64,000 nucleotides of DNA from Siphonodentalium dalli (GCA_032622095.1 CP136061.1:256567582-256631581); one strand, 5' to 3'; shown: positions 10,546-21,294, numbered from the stretch's first letter. The notes: generated by a model from the letters alone, not told the origin. Translations and numbers: made by a program.

Positions 10546-10939
10546 TGTAGTGTTCTCTACTCAAATATGGGCGTATCATACTCAGAAATGATGCAACAGA
10601 TAAGCACAGTATACAACTAAGAGATATACTTTCTATATCACTTTCAACATTTTAATGTTTCCTAATTAATTTTCGATAAATATGTTGATTGGAAAAACAT
10701 TTTGAATCAAACCAACAACCCACCCCCTCTCTGTGACTGATTTTTTGGTGAAAACTCCCCCTGGTAAGATCCTACTAATTTGCACACAAAAGCCCTATAG
10801 GAATCGTATATGAACCCTACAGAAATCCTATAGAAAACTATAGTAATCTTATAAGAAAATCTATAGGAATCCTATAGGAAATTATAGGCATATTCATACA
10901 GGAACGTTTCGTGTGGGATTGTATAATGGTTATGGCCTT

Positions 10940-11500
10940 CAAATCGATTTGATACGGTAGGTTTCCAGTGTGAATCATTTGGCTCTTAACCCTTTACCCA
11001 ACAGAATGGCCCTGTGCCAATGCATTCTCTTATATATGCGAGTCGACCATAGGTCGCCTCGCATATATAAGAGAATGCATTGGCTTAACACATTAAAAAT
11101 GATAAAATTGTCAAAGAATGTAGAAAAATATTATAAAAAATGTAAGAAAAAATTATAAAATTGTTAAAGAATGTAAGAAAAAATGGTCAAAAGTGTTTTT
11201 TAGGCCAATGCATTCTCTTATATATGCGAGGCGACCTATGGTCGACTCGCATATATAAGAGAATGCATTGGCACAGGGCATAACTGTAACCATCACAATG
11301 TGGTCAATGAATCTGTTCCAATGATATCCATATATGTATGGTGTTATTGAGACAGACCCAAGATATTTTAGGCTGTTGAAGCTTTATTTGGGCGTTTTTG
11401 GCCGGTTTGTTGGGTAAAGGGTTAAATCGACCGACACAATGAAAGATTTTTCACAAATATCACATTCATACAGGCGATCACTAGAGTGAATTATCCTGTG
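10940..11500 (-). pseudogene. Decayed 3' fingers of ZNF array 2, split by a MITE
   Basis: Finger relics on minus occur at about 10,940-10,985 and resume at 11,426-11,500. The interruption falls where a finger reads GGCTC/TTAA/ATCG, exactly at the TTAA target of the piggyBac-like MITE. Reading frames are not kept, so this end of the array is not coding. Confidence 0.65.
10986..11425. mobile_element. piggyBac-like MITE with paired palindromes
   Basis: 440 bp flanked by TTAA (10,986-10,989 and 11,422-11,425). Termini are TTAACCCTTTACCCAACA and its inverse. The CCCTTT start next to TTAA is typical of piggyBac. Inside, two inverted copies of a roughly 73-bp near-palindrome (about 11,015-11,085 and 11,203-11,276) each fold on themselves around GCGAGTCGACC/GGTCGCCTCGC and also pair with each other. 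It encodes nothing and sits in ZNF array 2. Confidence 0.85.
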
Positions 11501-11504
11501 TGAA

Positions 11505-11765
11505 GTCAAATGTCCTGACTGGGTGAATGATTTACCTGTGTGAAGTCAAATGTCCTGACAAGGTGAATGATTTATCATGTGTGAAGTCAAATGTCCTGAC
11601 TGGGTGAATGATTTATCATGTGTGAAGTTAAATGTCCTGACAAGGTGAATGATTTATCCTGTGTGAAGACAAATGTCCTGACTGGGTGAATGATTTATCC
11701 TGTGTGAAGTCAAATGTCCTGACTGGGTGAATGATTTATCCTGTGTGAAGTCAAATGTCCTGACT
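11505..11765 (-). repeat. 41-bp half-finger minisatellite
   Basis: About six tandem units of roughly 41 bp made from the second half of a zinc finger (on minus: DKSFTQSGHLTSH). As 41 is not a multiple of three, every unit shifts the frame, so translation ends within two units (INHSPSQDI then stop). It lies at the 3' end of ZNF array 2. Confidence 0.8.
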
Positions 11766-12035
11766 GGGTGAATGATTTATCACAATATCACATTTATACG
11801 GGCGATCATCGAAGTGAATTCTCTTATGTTTCGTCAGATCGCTTGATTTAGTGAATGATTTGGTACATATAACGCACTGATGTGGCCGACCTCCGGTGTG
11901 TATCCTCTTGTGAGAAGTTAAACTTCCCGACTGTAGAAATGATTTCCCACAAATATCGCACTGATACGATCGACCATCAGTGTTAATTCTCTCGTGTGCA
12001 GTCAAATTTCCTGACAGGGTGAATGATTTTGACAA
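11751..12035 (-). pseudogene. ZNF array 2, segment 3 (3' frame fragment)
   Basis: A 94-codon open piece with about three C2H2 fingers (CDICGKSFLQSGSLTSH, CVICTKSFTKSSDLTKH). It is joined to the preceding piece (12,002-12,703) only through a one-base loss in a T-run (ATTTTGAC where other fingers have ATTTTTGAC). It ends because another finger lacks one A (CACAATATC for CACAAATATC). Both are homopolymer differences, so assembly error must be considered as well as gene decay. Confidence 0.6.
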
Positions 12036-12703
12036 ATATCACATTTATACGGGCGATCACCGGCGTGGGTTATTTTATGTCTCGACAGGTCGCTTGATGT
12101 TGTGAATGATTTCTCGCATATATCGCACTGATACGTTCGATCTCCGGTGTGGATTCTTTTATTCAGTGGCCATGATGTAGTGAATGTTTTCGTGTACATA
12201 TCACACCGATAAGGTCGGTTATCTGTGTGAATCCTCCTGTGTGAAGTCAAATCTCCTGACAACGTGAATGATTTTTCACATATATCGCACCGATAAGGTC
12301 GGTTATCTGTGTGAATCCTCCTGTGTGAAGTCAAATCTCCGGACAACGTGAATGATTTTTCACATATATCGCACCGATAAGGTCGGTTATCTGTGTGAAT
12401 CCTCCTGTGTGAAGTCAAATCTCCTGACAACGTGAATGATTTTTCACATATATCGCACCGATAAGGTCGGTTATCTGTGTGAATCCTCCTGTGTGAAGTC
12501 AAATCTCCTGACAACGTGAATGATTTTTCACATATATCGCACCGATAAGGTCGGTTATCTGTGTGAATCCTCCTGTGTGAAGTCAAATCTCCTGACAACG
12601 TGAATGATTTTTCACATATATCGCACCGATAAGGTCGATTATCTTTGTGAATCCTCTTGTGTGAAGTCAAATCTCCTGACAAGGTGAATGATTTTTGACA
12701 CAT
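12002..12703 (-). CDS. C2H2 zinc-finger array 2, segment 2 with homogenised fingers
   Basis: 233 open codons. The first finger (CQKSFTLSGDL) is followed by five almost identical fingers reading CDICEKSFTLSGDLTSH, joined by RRIHTDNRPYR, then a broken finger (CDMYTKTFTTSW, shortened before the His pair) and one normal finger (CEKSFTTSSDLSRH). The linker here is TDNRP, not TGDRP. Identical helices would contact identical base triplets, implying a repeated target, if it is expressed. The frame connects to segment 1 only through a 2-base difference at about 12,714 (TATAGGCGAT for TATACGGGCGAT), which is not a homopolymer. Most likely this is part of one broken gene. Confidence 0.6.
   Translation of the reverse strand: MCQKSFTLSGDLTSHKRIHKDNRPYRCDICEKSFTLSGDLTSHRRIHTDNRPYRCDICEKSFTLSGDLTSHRRIHTDNRPYRCDICEKSFTLSGDLTSHRRIHTDNRPYRCDICEKSFTLSGDLTSHRRIHTDNRPYRCDICEKSFTLSGDLTSHRRIHTDNRPYRCDMYTKTFTTSWPLNKRIHTGDRTYQCDICEKSFTTSSDLSRHKITHAGDRPYKCDICQNHSPCQEI
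12235..12640 (-). repeat. Five near-identical 84-bp finger repeats
   Basis: Tandem 84-bp units with only rare base changes (one unit has CCGGAC for CCTGAC). Elsewhere in the array neighbouring fingers differ widely. This indicates recent unequal exchange or gene conversion within the array. Confidence 0.85.
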
Positions 12704-12710
12704 ATCGCAT

Positions 12711-13775
12711 TTATAGGCGATTGTCGAAGTGGATTATCTTATGCGTCGCCATGTTGCTTGATTGAGTGAATGATTTCTCGCATATATCGCATTGATACGG
12801 TCGATCTCCAGTGTGAATCCTCTTGTGTGAAGTCAAATTTCCTGACTGGGTGAATGATTTATCACATATATCACATTTATACGGTCGGTCGTCGAAGTGG
12901 ATTGTTTTATGCTTCGTCATGCTGCTTGATGTAGTGAATGCTTTCTCGCATATATTGCACTGATACGGTCGATCGCCAGTGTGAATCCTTTTGTGTACAT
13001 TCAAGTTTGTCGAGTGCAGAAAGGATTTGTCACAAACATCACATTTATACGGTCGATCACCAGTGTGAATGAACCTATGCGTCGCCAGGGCGCCTGCTGC
13101 AGTGAATGCTTTCGGGCATATATCGCATTGATACGGTCGATCACCAGTGTGAATTCTCTTATGCCTCATCAGGGAGCGCGCCGTAGTGTATGCTTTCGGG
13201 CATATATCGCATTGATACGGACGATCACCACTGTGAATTCTCTTATGCCTCGTCAGGGCGCTCGCTGTTGTGAATGCTTTTTCGCATATATCACACTGAT
13301 ACGGTCGATCTCCGGTGTGAATTATCTTGTGTGTTGTCAGTGGTCCTAACAACTTGAATGATTTGTCACAAATATCACATTTATATGGACGGTCGTCGAA
13401 GTGGATTGTTTTATGCTTCGTCAGATCGCTTGATTGAGTGAATGATTTCTCGCAAATATCGCACTGATCCGGTCGACCGCCAGTGTGAATCCTCTTGTGT
13501 GCAGTTAAATTTCCTGACAGGGTGAATGATTTTCTACAAATATCACAATTATACAGGCGATTACCTGGGCGGATTCTCTTATGATTCGTCAAGTCGCTTG
13601 ATTGACTAAAAGCCTTTTCGCATACATGTATATCGCACTGATACGGTAGGTCTCCAGAGTGAATCATTTGGTGCTTACTCAAATCGCCCGACACAGTGAA
13701 TGTTTTATCGCCAGTGTGAATTCTCTTGTGTGCAGTCAACTTTACTGAGGTGAATACTTTTTTGACAAATATCAC
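12711..13775 (-). CDS. C2H2 zinc-finger protein, array 2, segment 1 (10 fingers)
   Basis: 354 open codons on minus with ten complete C2H2 fingers and TGDRP or FDDRP linkers. Helix residues vary (QSSDLTK, TASALTR, TARSLMR, AAGALAT, HSTNLNV, TSSSMTK), the pattern of a sequence-specific DNA-binding protein. The N-terminal part is damaged: a finger has CDIHVCEK in place of CDICEK (two extra residues between the Cys pair), and an earlier finger is reduced to TFTVSGDLSKH. The first codon is not ATG, so the start is uncertain. It ends HFDNRL-stop, where a 2-base loss shifts the frame into segment 2. A fragment of this gene (about 12,937-13,101) has been copied to 32,083-32,245. The conserved upstream block follows at 13,785. 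Confidence 0.65.
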   Translation of the reverse strand: MIFVKKVFTSVKLTAHKRIHTGDKTFTVSGDLSKHQMIHSGDLPYQCDIHVCEKAFSQSSDLTNHKRIRPGNRLYNCDICRKSFTLSGNLTAHKRIHTGGRPDQCDICEKSFTQSSDLTKHKTIHFDDRPYKCDICDKSFKLLGPLTTHKIIHTGDRPYQCDICEKAFTTASALTRHKRIHSGDRPYQCDICPKAYTTARSLMRHKRIHTGDRPYQCDICPKAFTAAGALATHRFIHTGDRPYKCDVCDKSFLHSTNLNVHKRIHTGDRPYQCNICEKAFTTSSSMTKHKTIHFDDRPYKCDICDKSFTQSGNLTSHKRIHTGDRPYQCDICEKSFTQSSNMATHKIIHFDNRL

Positions 13776-13784
13776 ATTGACTCT

Positions 13785-13925
13785 GCTTCACAGGAAAGTA
13801 TTTTAAAACTAAAAAAAATATTAGGTCACAGATAAGTGACCACAAAGAGTTCTGGTCTGCCCGATACGGGAATGTTATTGAACGTTTATCAACATCACAC
13901 ATTCTATGTATGGGTTACAGTGGCG
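13785..13925 (-). promoter_or_regulatory. Conserved block upstream of ZNF array 2
   Basis: Carries GCTTCACAGGAAAGTATTTT, GGTCACAGATAAGTGAC, TCTGCCCGATACGGGAA and ATTGAACGTTTATCAAC in the same order and spacing as the blocks upstream of arrays 1, 4 and 5. The TATA-like word is weakened here (TTTATCAA for TTTATAAA). Confidence 0.55.
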
Positions 13926-14287
13926 TCCATAGATATTTTCTGTATACTTCAATGTTACGACTGTTGATCTGCACTAAAAGGGCGAATTGGAAATGCTCAA
14001 ACTGCTTTCAGATTATATGAGCTTTCAGAAACAATATGGCGATATCCACGACACTTATTGTTGTAGTCTTAACCATAATATTAAATGAAATAAAATTAAA
14101 ACACGCATTTTTGACATAGGTTGTTCTTAATGTTATCAGAGGATTACCTTTGCGCGATATCCAAAAAACTAATCATCGCCTTTCCGTTTTCTTTGTATGG
14201 AATCAAATACGATTGTCGTATTGGTAACATTGGCGCGATATCCCCCCCCCCCCCAAAAAAAATCATCACGTTTCCGTTGTCGATGAA
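13926..14287. other. No gene seen
   Basis: Intergenic DNA up to the left end of the large transposon. It contains a C-tract at about 14,241-14,254 and a partial duplication of an AATCATCRC-TTTCCGTT phrase (14,171 and 14,262). Confidence 0.5.
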
Positions 14288-14295
14288 CCCTTATA

Positions 14296-14565
14296 AAAAA
14301 GTACCACAGTAAACCGAGGTAAACCAAGGTAAACCGTGGTGCACCAAGGTACGTAGACACAGTACCGCGGTAAACCGAGGTGTACCTGGGTGCATCATCT
14401 GAAATACCCAGGTAAACCACGGTAAACCGAGGTGCATAGTATAATACTGTGATGTACCACGGTACATCTGGTGATGTACTGCGGTGCAATATGTGGTGTA
14501 CCACGGTTTCCTATTTCAACACCTCGGTACACCACGGTGCATCTAGTGGTGTACCCGGTAATATA
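14296..14565. repeat. Left subterminal GGTAAACC motif array (outer)
   Basis: About twenty copies of a roughly 12-bp motif in both orientations, such as GTAAACCGAGGT, GTGGTGCACC and TACACCACGGTGC. Many are near-palindromes. The sequence matches in kind the array at the right end (30,586-31,075). Confidence 0.8.
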
Positions 14566-14783
14566 TTTTCCCATGCATTTAGGTTGAGAAATGTGCAACC
14601 ATGTTAGTGGACGAAAGAAGTGGATATGTATAATGGGCCACAATTCAGGATGAAAAATAGACACTGAATGATAATAGACATGTATTATCAGGGTCTTTTT
14701 ATTCCTCAAGGGGGTTAGCTGTATCTCACTTCACAAACTAGTAGATTGATTACAGCCACCATGCAAGGCCGGTAGAGATTGGT

Positions 14784-15249
14784 TTAAAGGTACTCAATGC
14801 GATTATATGGTCTCCATATCATCAGATTCCAACAACAACAATTTATTTGAAATGCCGCTTCAGTTATCAGAATCAATTAATTGCCCAAAAATAATGCTAA
14901 CCACATTCAACTATAGTATCAAATTTGGCCAAATCCTGTTAGTTATCAACAATTTGTTCAATGAAATTTTGCCGGTTTGTCAAATATCTGACACAAAAAA
15001 GCCACTTTATCCATCTTCATGCGCAATTTGGTCCGAGACACTCTTCGCGTCGACTTTTACTGCACCACTAAATATTCCAGGTGGTGAAAAATAATACTGG
15101 TACATTCGAAAAAATTGATATCTGATCATTCTGAGCTTTGATGGGTGGGTTCCTCGACTCGAACCAAAATATTGTTCACCCCCCCCCCCCCCCCCCGATG
15201 CCAAATAAATAGTAATTTAGGGCCGCTTAATCAGATTGAGTACTTTTAA
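14784..15249 (+). mobile_element. TTAA MITE family B, copy 1
   Basis: 466 bp between TTAA duplications, with inverted ends AAGGTACTCAATSCGATTA. The second copy lies inverted at 29,571-30,007. An internal C-tract (about 15,179-15,196) is present only here. A TTAA target fits piggyBac or Kolobok type elements. No ORF. Confidence 0.8.
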
Positions 15250-15487
15250 GTTCAGGGAATTACATGTACATGTAGTTGAAACCACCAGATGTGATAAGAT
15301 GTGATATGATATTTCAAACAATGCCAACAATATTAAATACCGTTATTGCCATAATTGTACAAATGTACAGTATATCAACAGAGTTAGCCCAGTTATGTTG
15401 ACAACAGATGTAAAATGTTAAAAACAGCTTAAACTATGCAGATATCAGTGCAATTTCATACTCTAGTACACAATGTATCGCAGTTCA

Positions 15488-15715
15488 ATCACCGTGGTAA
15501 ACCACGGTTTACTGTAGTAAACTGCTGTCTGTTTACTGTGGTTCACCGTGGTAAACCATGGTAAACCACAGTTCATTTACTGTGATTTAAACCAAGGTTT
15601 ACCACGGTAAATCTACCGTGGTTAACCACAGTTTGCCGTGGGGTACCACAGTAATTAGACTGTGATTAACCAGTCAATTGCATGTGGTTTACCAAAGTGA
15701 ATGAACTGTGATACA
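15488..15715. repeat. Left subterminal GTGGTAAACC motif array (inner)
   Basis: Dense palindromic words such as GTGGTAAACCACGGTTTAC and GTGGTTAACCAC in both orientations. Separated from the outer block by MITE B and about 240 bp on either side. It could fold into hairpins or act as clustered binding sites. Confidence 0.8.
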
Positions 15716-16543
15716 TCGCGTCACATGAACAGGTCTACTTAATATACTGGCACATAGTATTTAGAGATGGTGATCTTTTGCGATGATAGTGCTTTGATAC
15801 TACTACATATACATCATGTCATCATACCGGTATAAATATATTCTTTGCAAATGGATAATGATTTTTTTGTCGTCATCACAACCCACCACCGAGGCAATTT
15901 GTGGCTTTGACAGGAGCATGGTACGATCAATACAATAAAGATTGCTAGGTTTTCAATTGAAAATGAACTAATAATTTTATTAAATTCTAAAGAATTAATA
16001 TAAATATAAATAGTAAATAAAATGTGAGCCTGATTAACCCTATAGCCACGTCTCTGTACATGTATCTGTGATTGAATTAAGAGAATTTATATTTTTAGCC
16101 CATTCTTTAATGGAACAACATTGATGGGTAGTTATATGTGCCTTCGAAAATGTTCAGACAATAAGATCAACAACATTATATGTTCTGTTTTTAACATTAT
16201 CTGGACATTTACATTTGATAACTGCATAAAAATATCATGTCTGCTTTATTGTGAAACTGCCTCTCAAAATTATTCAACAATGATAATATTCCAGTCCCAT
16301 TTCAGAAACATGTTCATTAAAGACATTTATCATGTTTATCTTTAAAGATGTGTTCAGGGTTCTTAGTCAAATTTAAAAGTTTTATTTTAATACTTATGTG
16401 TTTTCCGATGTCCAAATGACGCTACTCGTATTTTGTTCAATACTTGATACGGCAATTGTATCCATCTATTTCATATAATTTTCAATGATGAATTCATGTC
16501 CATTTAATTTTAGGATATTGCAATTTTCCTTGTATGTTGATGC
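15716..16543. other. No gene seen
   Basis: AT-rich DNA between the inner motif array and the hairpin downstream of the transposase gene. No recognisable coding or repeat family. Confidence 0.5.
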
Positions 16544-16666
16544 ACAGGAGCTTGGAATTTGGTCAAAACCCATCTTTTATTGGCGGAACCATCACCCGGG
16601 ACCAGGTCCCGGGTGTGATGGTTCCGCCAATAAAAGAGGGGTTTTGACCAAATTCCAAGCTCCTGT
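16544..16666. repeat. Long hairpin, about 60-bp arms
   Basis: A near-perfect inverted repeat centred on CCCGGGACCAGGTCCCGGG. The arms carry CAGGAGCTTGGAATTTGG, and both strands therefore encode the same meaningless peptide. It lies 74 bp beyond the transposase stop codon. It may be a tiny foldback MITE or a 3'-end structure of the transposase transcript. Confidence 0.85.
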
Positions 16667-16739
16667 GGTTGATGTCTGAACCCTGAATACATGTATATCT
16701 AAAGGCTGCTAATGATCAATGAGACAATATAAATTTCTT

Positions 16740-19700
16740 TCAATCAATCTCAAAAGGAATGAGTCCAATGGCAAAAGATTTCTTGGAATTATTAATAATC
16801 ATACACTTATTTACAATATCACTCGGTTTGAATGATATACACACATACCGGTGATCAATATCAATTTGTGTGAATGGCTCCATCAGATTATAATCTGCAT
16901 ATGAGTCAAGAAGCTTATATGATGCCCTTGTTGTTTGCTTCATAATATTACCACAAATAATTAGTTCACGTTCACATTCACAGTCAGAAATTTCATGAGA
17001 ACATAAGAAACTTCCCACGACAACACAATTAATTTGAATTATTTTGCCATTTCTTAGTCTGACAACAGAGTTATCTCTCCTGAATTTAGAAGCATATGAT
17101 GCTGTTGAAAACATCGATCCATTGGTACAAAATCTGTTGTACAATGAACATTCACTGTTCAGAACAGGCAAACCTTTCAATCTCATTATTGATAGTTTCT
17201 GCTGCACAGTCAGTTTTCCAAGCAAGTGACTTCCCAGAACAGTGCAGCCACTTATTGTTGCTGCCTTTTTCAGTGGTTTGTTAGAACAGTTCAGTCTATC
17301 GAATGCTTCTATCACATCAGTTGAAGCATGAGTTAATTGTGATTTTGCAAACCAATTCAATCTCTGTTGTGCCAAAAACCACTTGAATGCCTGAATATCA
17401 ACTCCTTGTGTCCCGTGAATTAGCGATAATAGCTTTCCATTCCCATCTTCAAATAAGAAAGCAGAAGATGACGGTAATGGTCCAGAGTGTTCCACACATT
17501 GAGTCAAATGTGTCATTAAATGAACATTATAGGAGATATTTTCAATACCATACAATAATTTGAACTTGACAACAAACTTGTCCAAGCACCTTTTCGCTAC
17601 CATTATGTCATTCTCGGTTATTCCGGTTTTTATAAGAAGGCATACACCATTCACAAGTAGTAACCAGTGCCTGTAGTAGTCAGCTGGTAGAATATTAGCC
17701 AAAATTATTGGCGAATAAAACAACAAGAATGATCGCCATTCCGCGGCTTTCCAGTATTTCCGTTCTCTCATTGTTCTAGGTAACCTGCGAACTTCATTCG
17801 GTGGTTTAATATCCAACATCAACTTGTCAATAATCTCTGTTTTTCTGCCAAGATAGAAGGCTTTCTCATGATGACTGCTATCTATCCAGAGTTCTGACAC
17901 TTGACGAACTACGCCCAGGAGAACAGAGTGCATGTAGTCTGGAGGAAAACCGTTGATCACATCAAAATGTGGTAACCTCATGAAAACATTCATCCCTTTG
18001 ATGCCTGATATTGTCATTTTCGTTTCACATGCTTCCTTCGCGTGTTCAACAGTTTCTTTGTGATTTCTCAGAGGAGGCATAGTTTTTTTAACAGGGTACA
18101 CCCTCGTTTCACCATGACCTTTTTTCACTCTCTCGCCCTCGTGAAGACAGTAGGAACATCCATATGCACCATTGAATTGTTTCATATTCTGGAATACTGG
18201 CCGTGCAATTGTGTCACACACGCACAATAACGGTAAACATTTTGTTCTTCTCTCCATATTCTGGGAATCCTCCCAAACAATTCCTGGATTTTCAGGATTG
18301 TTGATATGTTGAATTTCGTTTATAAAGGGCTTCATGTACTGAATTGGATTCGGCTTTGAAGATCCAAACCACAGTGAATAAAGAATCATGTACTCAGATT
18401 TTTTATCTTCTTGCACTTCATTTATAGTGCAAAACACGGGCCAGAATGATTTGTTTGACGAATTGAATACAGGTGCACCATCCGCACTTATCGTAAGTGT
18501 TATGTTATCAGTGTGTCTTACAAATTTTTGGATCGATTCCTGTCTGTATAGTTTTCCATCTCGAATACTGCTGATAGATACATTATCGTCAGAAACAGAA
18601 TCCGATTTCACTAGGAAATTACTGAGGTTATGTTTCTCGAAGAAGTTCTTGATTTGATATTCCAATGGAAGTGAAATGAAATAATTCTTTTTGGCATGTG
18701 CTTTCTGTCTGTCAAAGTTGACGTCACAGAAAGAACATTTATTCATACCCGAATCTACGAGGGATTCACAACTTTCACAAAAATAGTTGAAGACCAGTTC
18801 ATCTGAATTGTTGAAAAAGTGTTTGTCAAAGAGATACTTTGATGCTGGTAAACTATTTGGCAGAATAGTGTTGAAGAGATCTATTAAATCTCTGATAGCT
18901 ACTCCACTCAATTTATGTCGCACTGTATATGCCATAATGAGAGTCAGAAGCTGTCCTCTGCTGAGGTCCGATTCATTTGTTGCTGGAGCATTTAATTCTG
19001 ATTCCATTGGCACATTGACATCGTCATTGATTACTATGTCATTTTCCTGAAATATAGACAGGTACAAATTTATTGATTAATAACCCTCTTATAATGACTT
19101 ACATACTGAATGGATTTTCCTACTTAGTAAAAAAAAAAAAAAGTATACATTGGAATTGTCTATTATATACTGTATATGGAGGGGTGTTCAGGAAAAATAA
19201 GCAGACGACAGTTAATATAAGTAAGAATGAGTCCTATTTATTAAGGGAAATGTTCTTCACTTGCCATGTGGTTGGACAATTGACAGGCCGAAACATATCA
19301 ATGGTAATTGTCGCTAAGAAGAGCCTAAGAAGATGCGCATGTATTTTATGTTAAAGTACCGGTAGCCACGGTAGGTGTAATTACTGGTGTAGTACTAGTA
19401 ATTTAAAAACTCACAACTGCATTTTTTGTTTGAATAATGAATAGTGATACCGGTACAGGTATGTCTCTGTCAAAAAGTAGTGACTAGTACGGTATTTATA
19501 ATTTAATACATGCATACCCTTTTAAATAAGCATTTCGTGCCCACTTACTAGTAACCACGGTGTGGTTAGCATTGCCACCACGGCCGAAATGCAACTACAC
19601 CACGGCGGCTCCACCGGCTAACTACAGCTGGGCCACGGCGTATTTGCCATTCGGCCATGGTGTAGTTGCCACTGTGTACATTCATTAAACTGAAAAAAGA

Positions 19701-20611
19701 CAACACAAACCAGAAATCTAACCACGGTGTACATGCCATTCGGCCCCGTTGTAGTTGCTTTTCGGCCATGGTGTACAATGTAGATGTGTACTTGACGTTC
19801 GGCCACTCGGTCGCGGTGCTCAACTGCAGTTACAAACTCTGACACCTCGGTCGAACGGCAAATACACCACGCACGGTGCCAATGGACACTTGTTTTGTCC
19901 AGCAGGGTATTACTATACCGTACCTTACTCATATTTAAATTTATGCAGTATTCATTTTCGAGCACCCGTAGGTGCGTAAATTTAAAACTGAGCAAAAAGT
20001 AGTACTACGAATAATTCAGAACTGCAAATGAATATACCGGTAGTTGAAAAAATGATTTTCAAATTTTACGATGCTATTTTTAAAATTGCGCACCAGGATG
20101 CACAAAACTAAGCAAAAAATAATATTGCACAAATTTAAATACATGTATGAGTAAGGTATTTCAATGAAAAACATGTACAAAATCTATATGGTATATAGCT
20201 TACCAGATGCATATCATATGAAGATTCAGCATTGAGACCACATTCAGTTTCATTATCATCATCAACATCACTTGGCGAAGGATCGACTGAGTCTAAACTG
20301 CTCATAGTAGAATCGGTAGTGGCTTCGATTAGTAATGGGATTTCTGTCTCTGGTTCTGAACACAATTCCATGCTTTGTGAACTATCAACTGTCTCTGTAC
20401 TAGGTGCAGACATATGAGACGTTGATGAAACTGTAGATGAAGGTCCTACATCGGACTGATCAGTTGAACTTGAACAGTTTATCTCCCATCGGTGTAAAGA
20501 TCGCTTTGGAATAAATTCTGTTTCTTCTCGGAGATATTTTTTATAGGAACCACGACTCACAGGAGGCTGTATGTCCACAGTAAACTTCCTTTTTCTTTCT
20601 GACTCGTCCAT
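16740..20611 (-). CDS. Transposase_21 (tnp2/CACTA-type) DDE transposase, two exons
   Basis: Exon 1 is 20,204-20,611 (ATG at 20,609-20,611; donor CTG/GTAAGC). Exon 2 is 16,740-19,046 (acceptor TATATTTCAG/GAAAAT). Both junctions are phase 0, giving 904 aa. Exon 1 is basic, then Ser/Asp/Glu-rich, without known domain. Exon 2 has a Cys4 zinc ribbon (C226, C229, C240, C243), then the RNase-H-like catalytic core: ADGAPVF (D325), CDTIARP (D414), the CxxC insertion GCSYC (C433, C436), DYMH (D506) and SAFLFEDGNG (E669). These match the CMC/EnSpm family, which cuts and pastes DNA; the D-D-E assignment is by analogy. No stop or frameshift is seen, so the gene may be functional. It diverges from the BEN gene across 683 bp. 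The family is firm; EnSpm subfamily is not resolved. Confidence 0.88.
19555..19880. repeat. Degenerate CGGCCATGGTGTA motif cluster in transposase intron
   Basis: Within the 1,157-bp intron (19,047-20,203) a motif like TTCGGCCATGGTGTAGTTGCC or its inverse recurs roughly eight times at irregular spacing. Core words are GGCCATGG and CACGGTG. It is locally GC-rich compared with the AT-rich surroundings. Function unknown; possibly a decayed minisatellite or additional binding sites. Confidence 0.5.
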
Positions 20612-21294
20612 GACGGTTTACGCTCGTATAAACTTGAAACAAATCACTTTAGCGTTGGTCCATACACTGATGTAAACAAAACACAAATGCAGCTCGTCGA
20701 CTTTCTCAATTTCGTTGTATGTAAATAATGACAAATCTCATCAATATATGCAATATATTCTTTGCGATAACAGGTTATCCCCAAGAAAATATCCACGTTC
20801 AATGGTTACTCGACAAAGGTATCATTATTGGAGTGGTCGTAACGTTGGCTTACAATAGTTTTATACTTTTAACTTCTCGGAAAACATTGATTAATCAGAA
20901 CAAAATTTGTTACGGGAGACTACTCTATTTGCAAACCAATACAAAAAGTCGCCCAACTTGGTGGAACGAAATATATGTAATTTCAATGAAATTACAAGAA
21001 ATTTCAATGAAATTACAAGATGACTTAAATAAATCACGTTTGATGTGAAGAAAAATTGCTATAATTGTGAAGTTGGTGCAAATCAAATGTTTAATAACAA
21101 ATATGAATAGAAGAGACCGTGTCATATTAATATCAGGACACCTGCATTCGATTCGTTTTAGACTCTGCGATGCGATTCCTGCAAGTTCCGCGGTCTCCTA
21201 GAATTGGCGCTCTTTTTGATTATTATTGCCTTTGTTGGACACTGTTAACACAATCGAATATTTCCAAGTTATTTTACAATTTATACACACAAAC
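20612..21294. promoter_or_regulatory. Divergent intergenic region of the transposon
   Basis: 683 bp separate the ATG codons of the transposase (minus) and BEN (plus) genes, so both promoters must lie here unless untranslated exons exist. Contains the repeated ATTTCAATGAAATTACAAG (about 20,978-21,019) and CpG-bearing DNA near 21,160-21,210. No clear TATA box is identified. Confidence 0.55.

Noticed and set aside
12981-13349. 122-codon plus frame
   Set aside because: Antisense shadow of ZNF array 2; its repeated [10 protein letters not shown] peptide is the finger repeat read backwards.
20728-21048. 106-codon plus frame upstream of the BEN gene
   Set aside because: Has a hydrophobic run but no recognisable domain, and its 3' end repeats ISMKLQ because of a local DNA repeat. 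Could be 5' UTR; not supported as coding.
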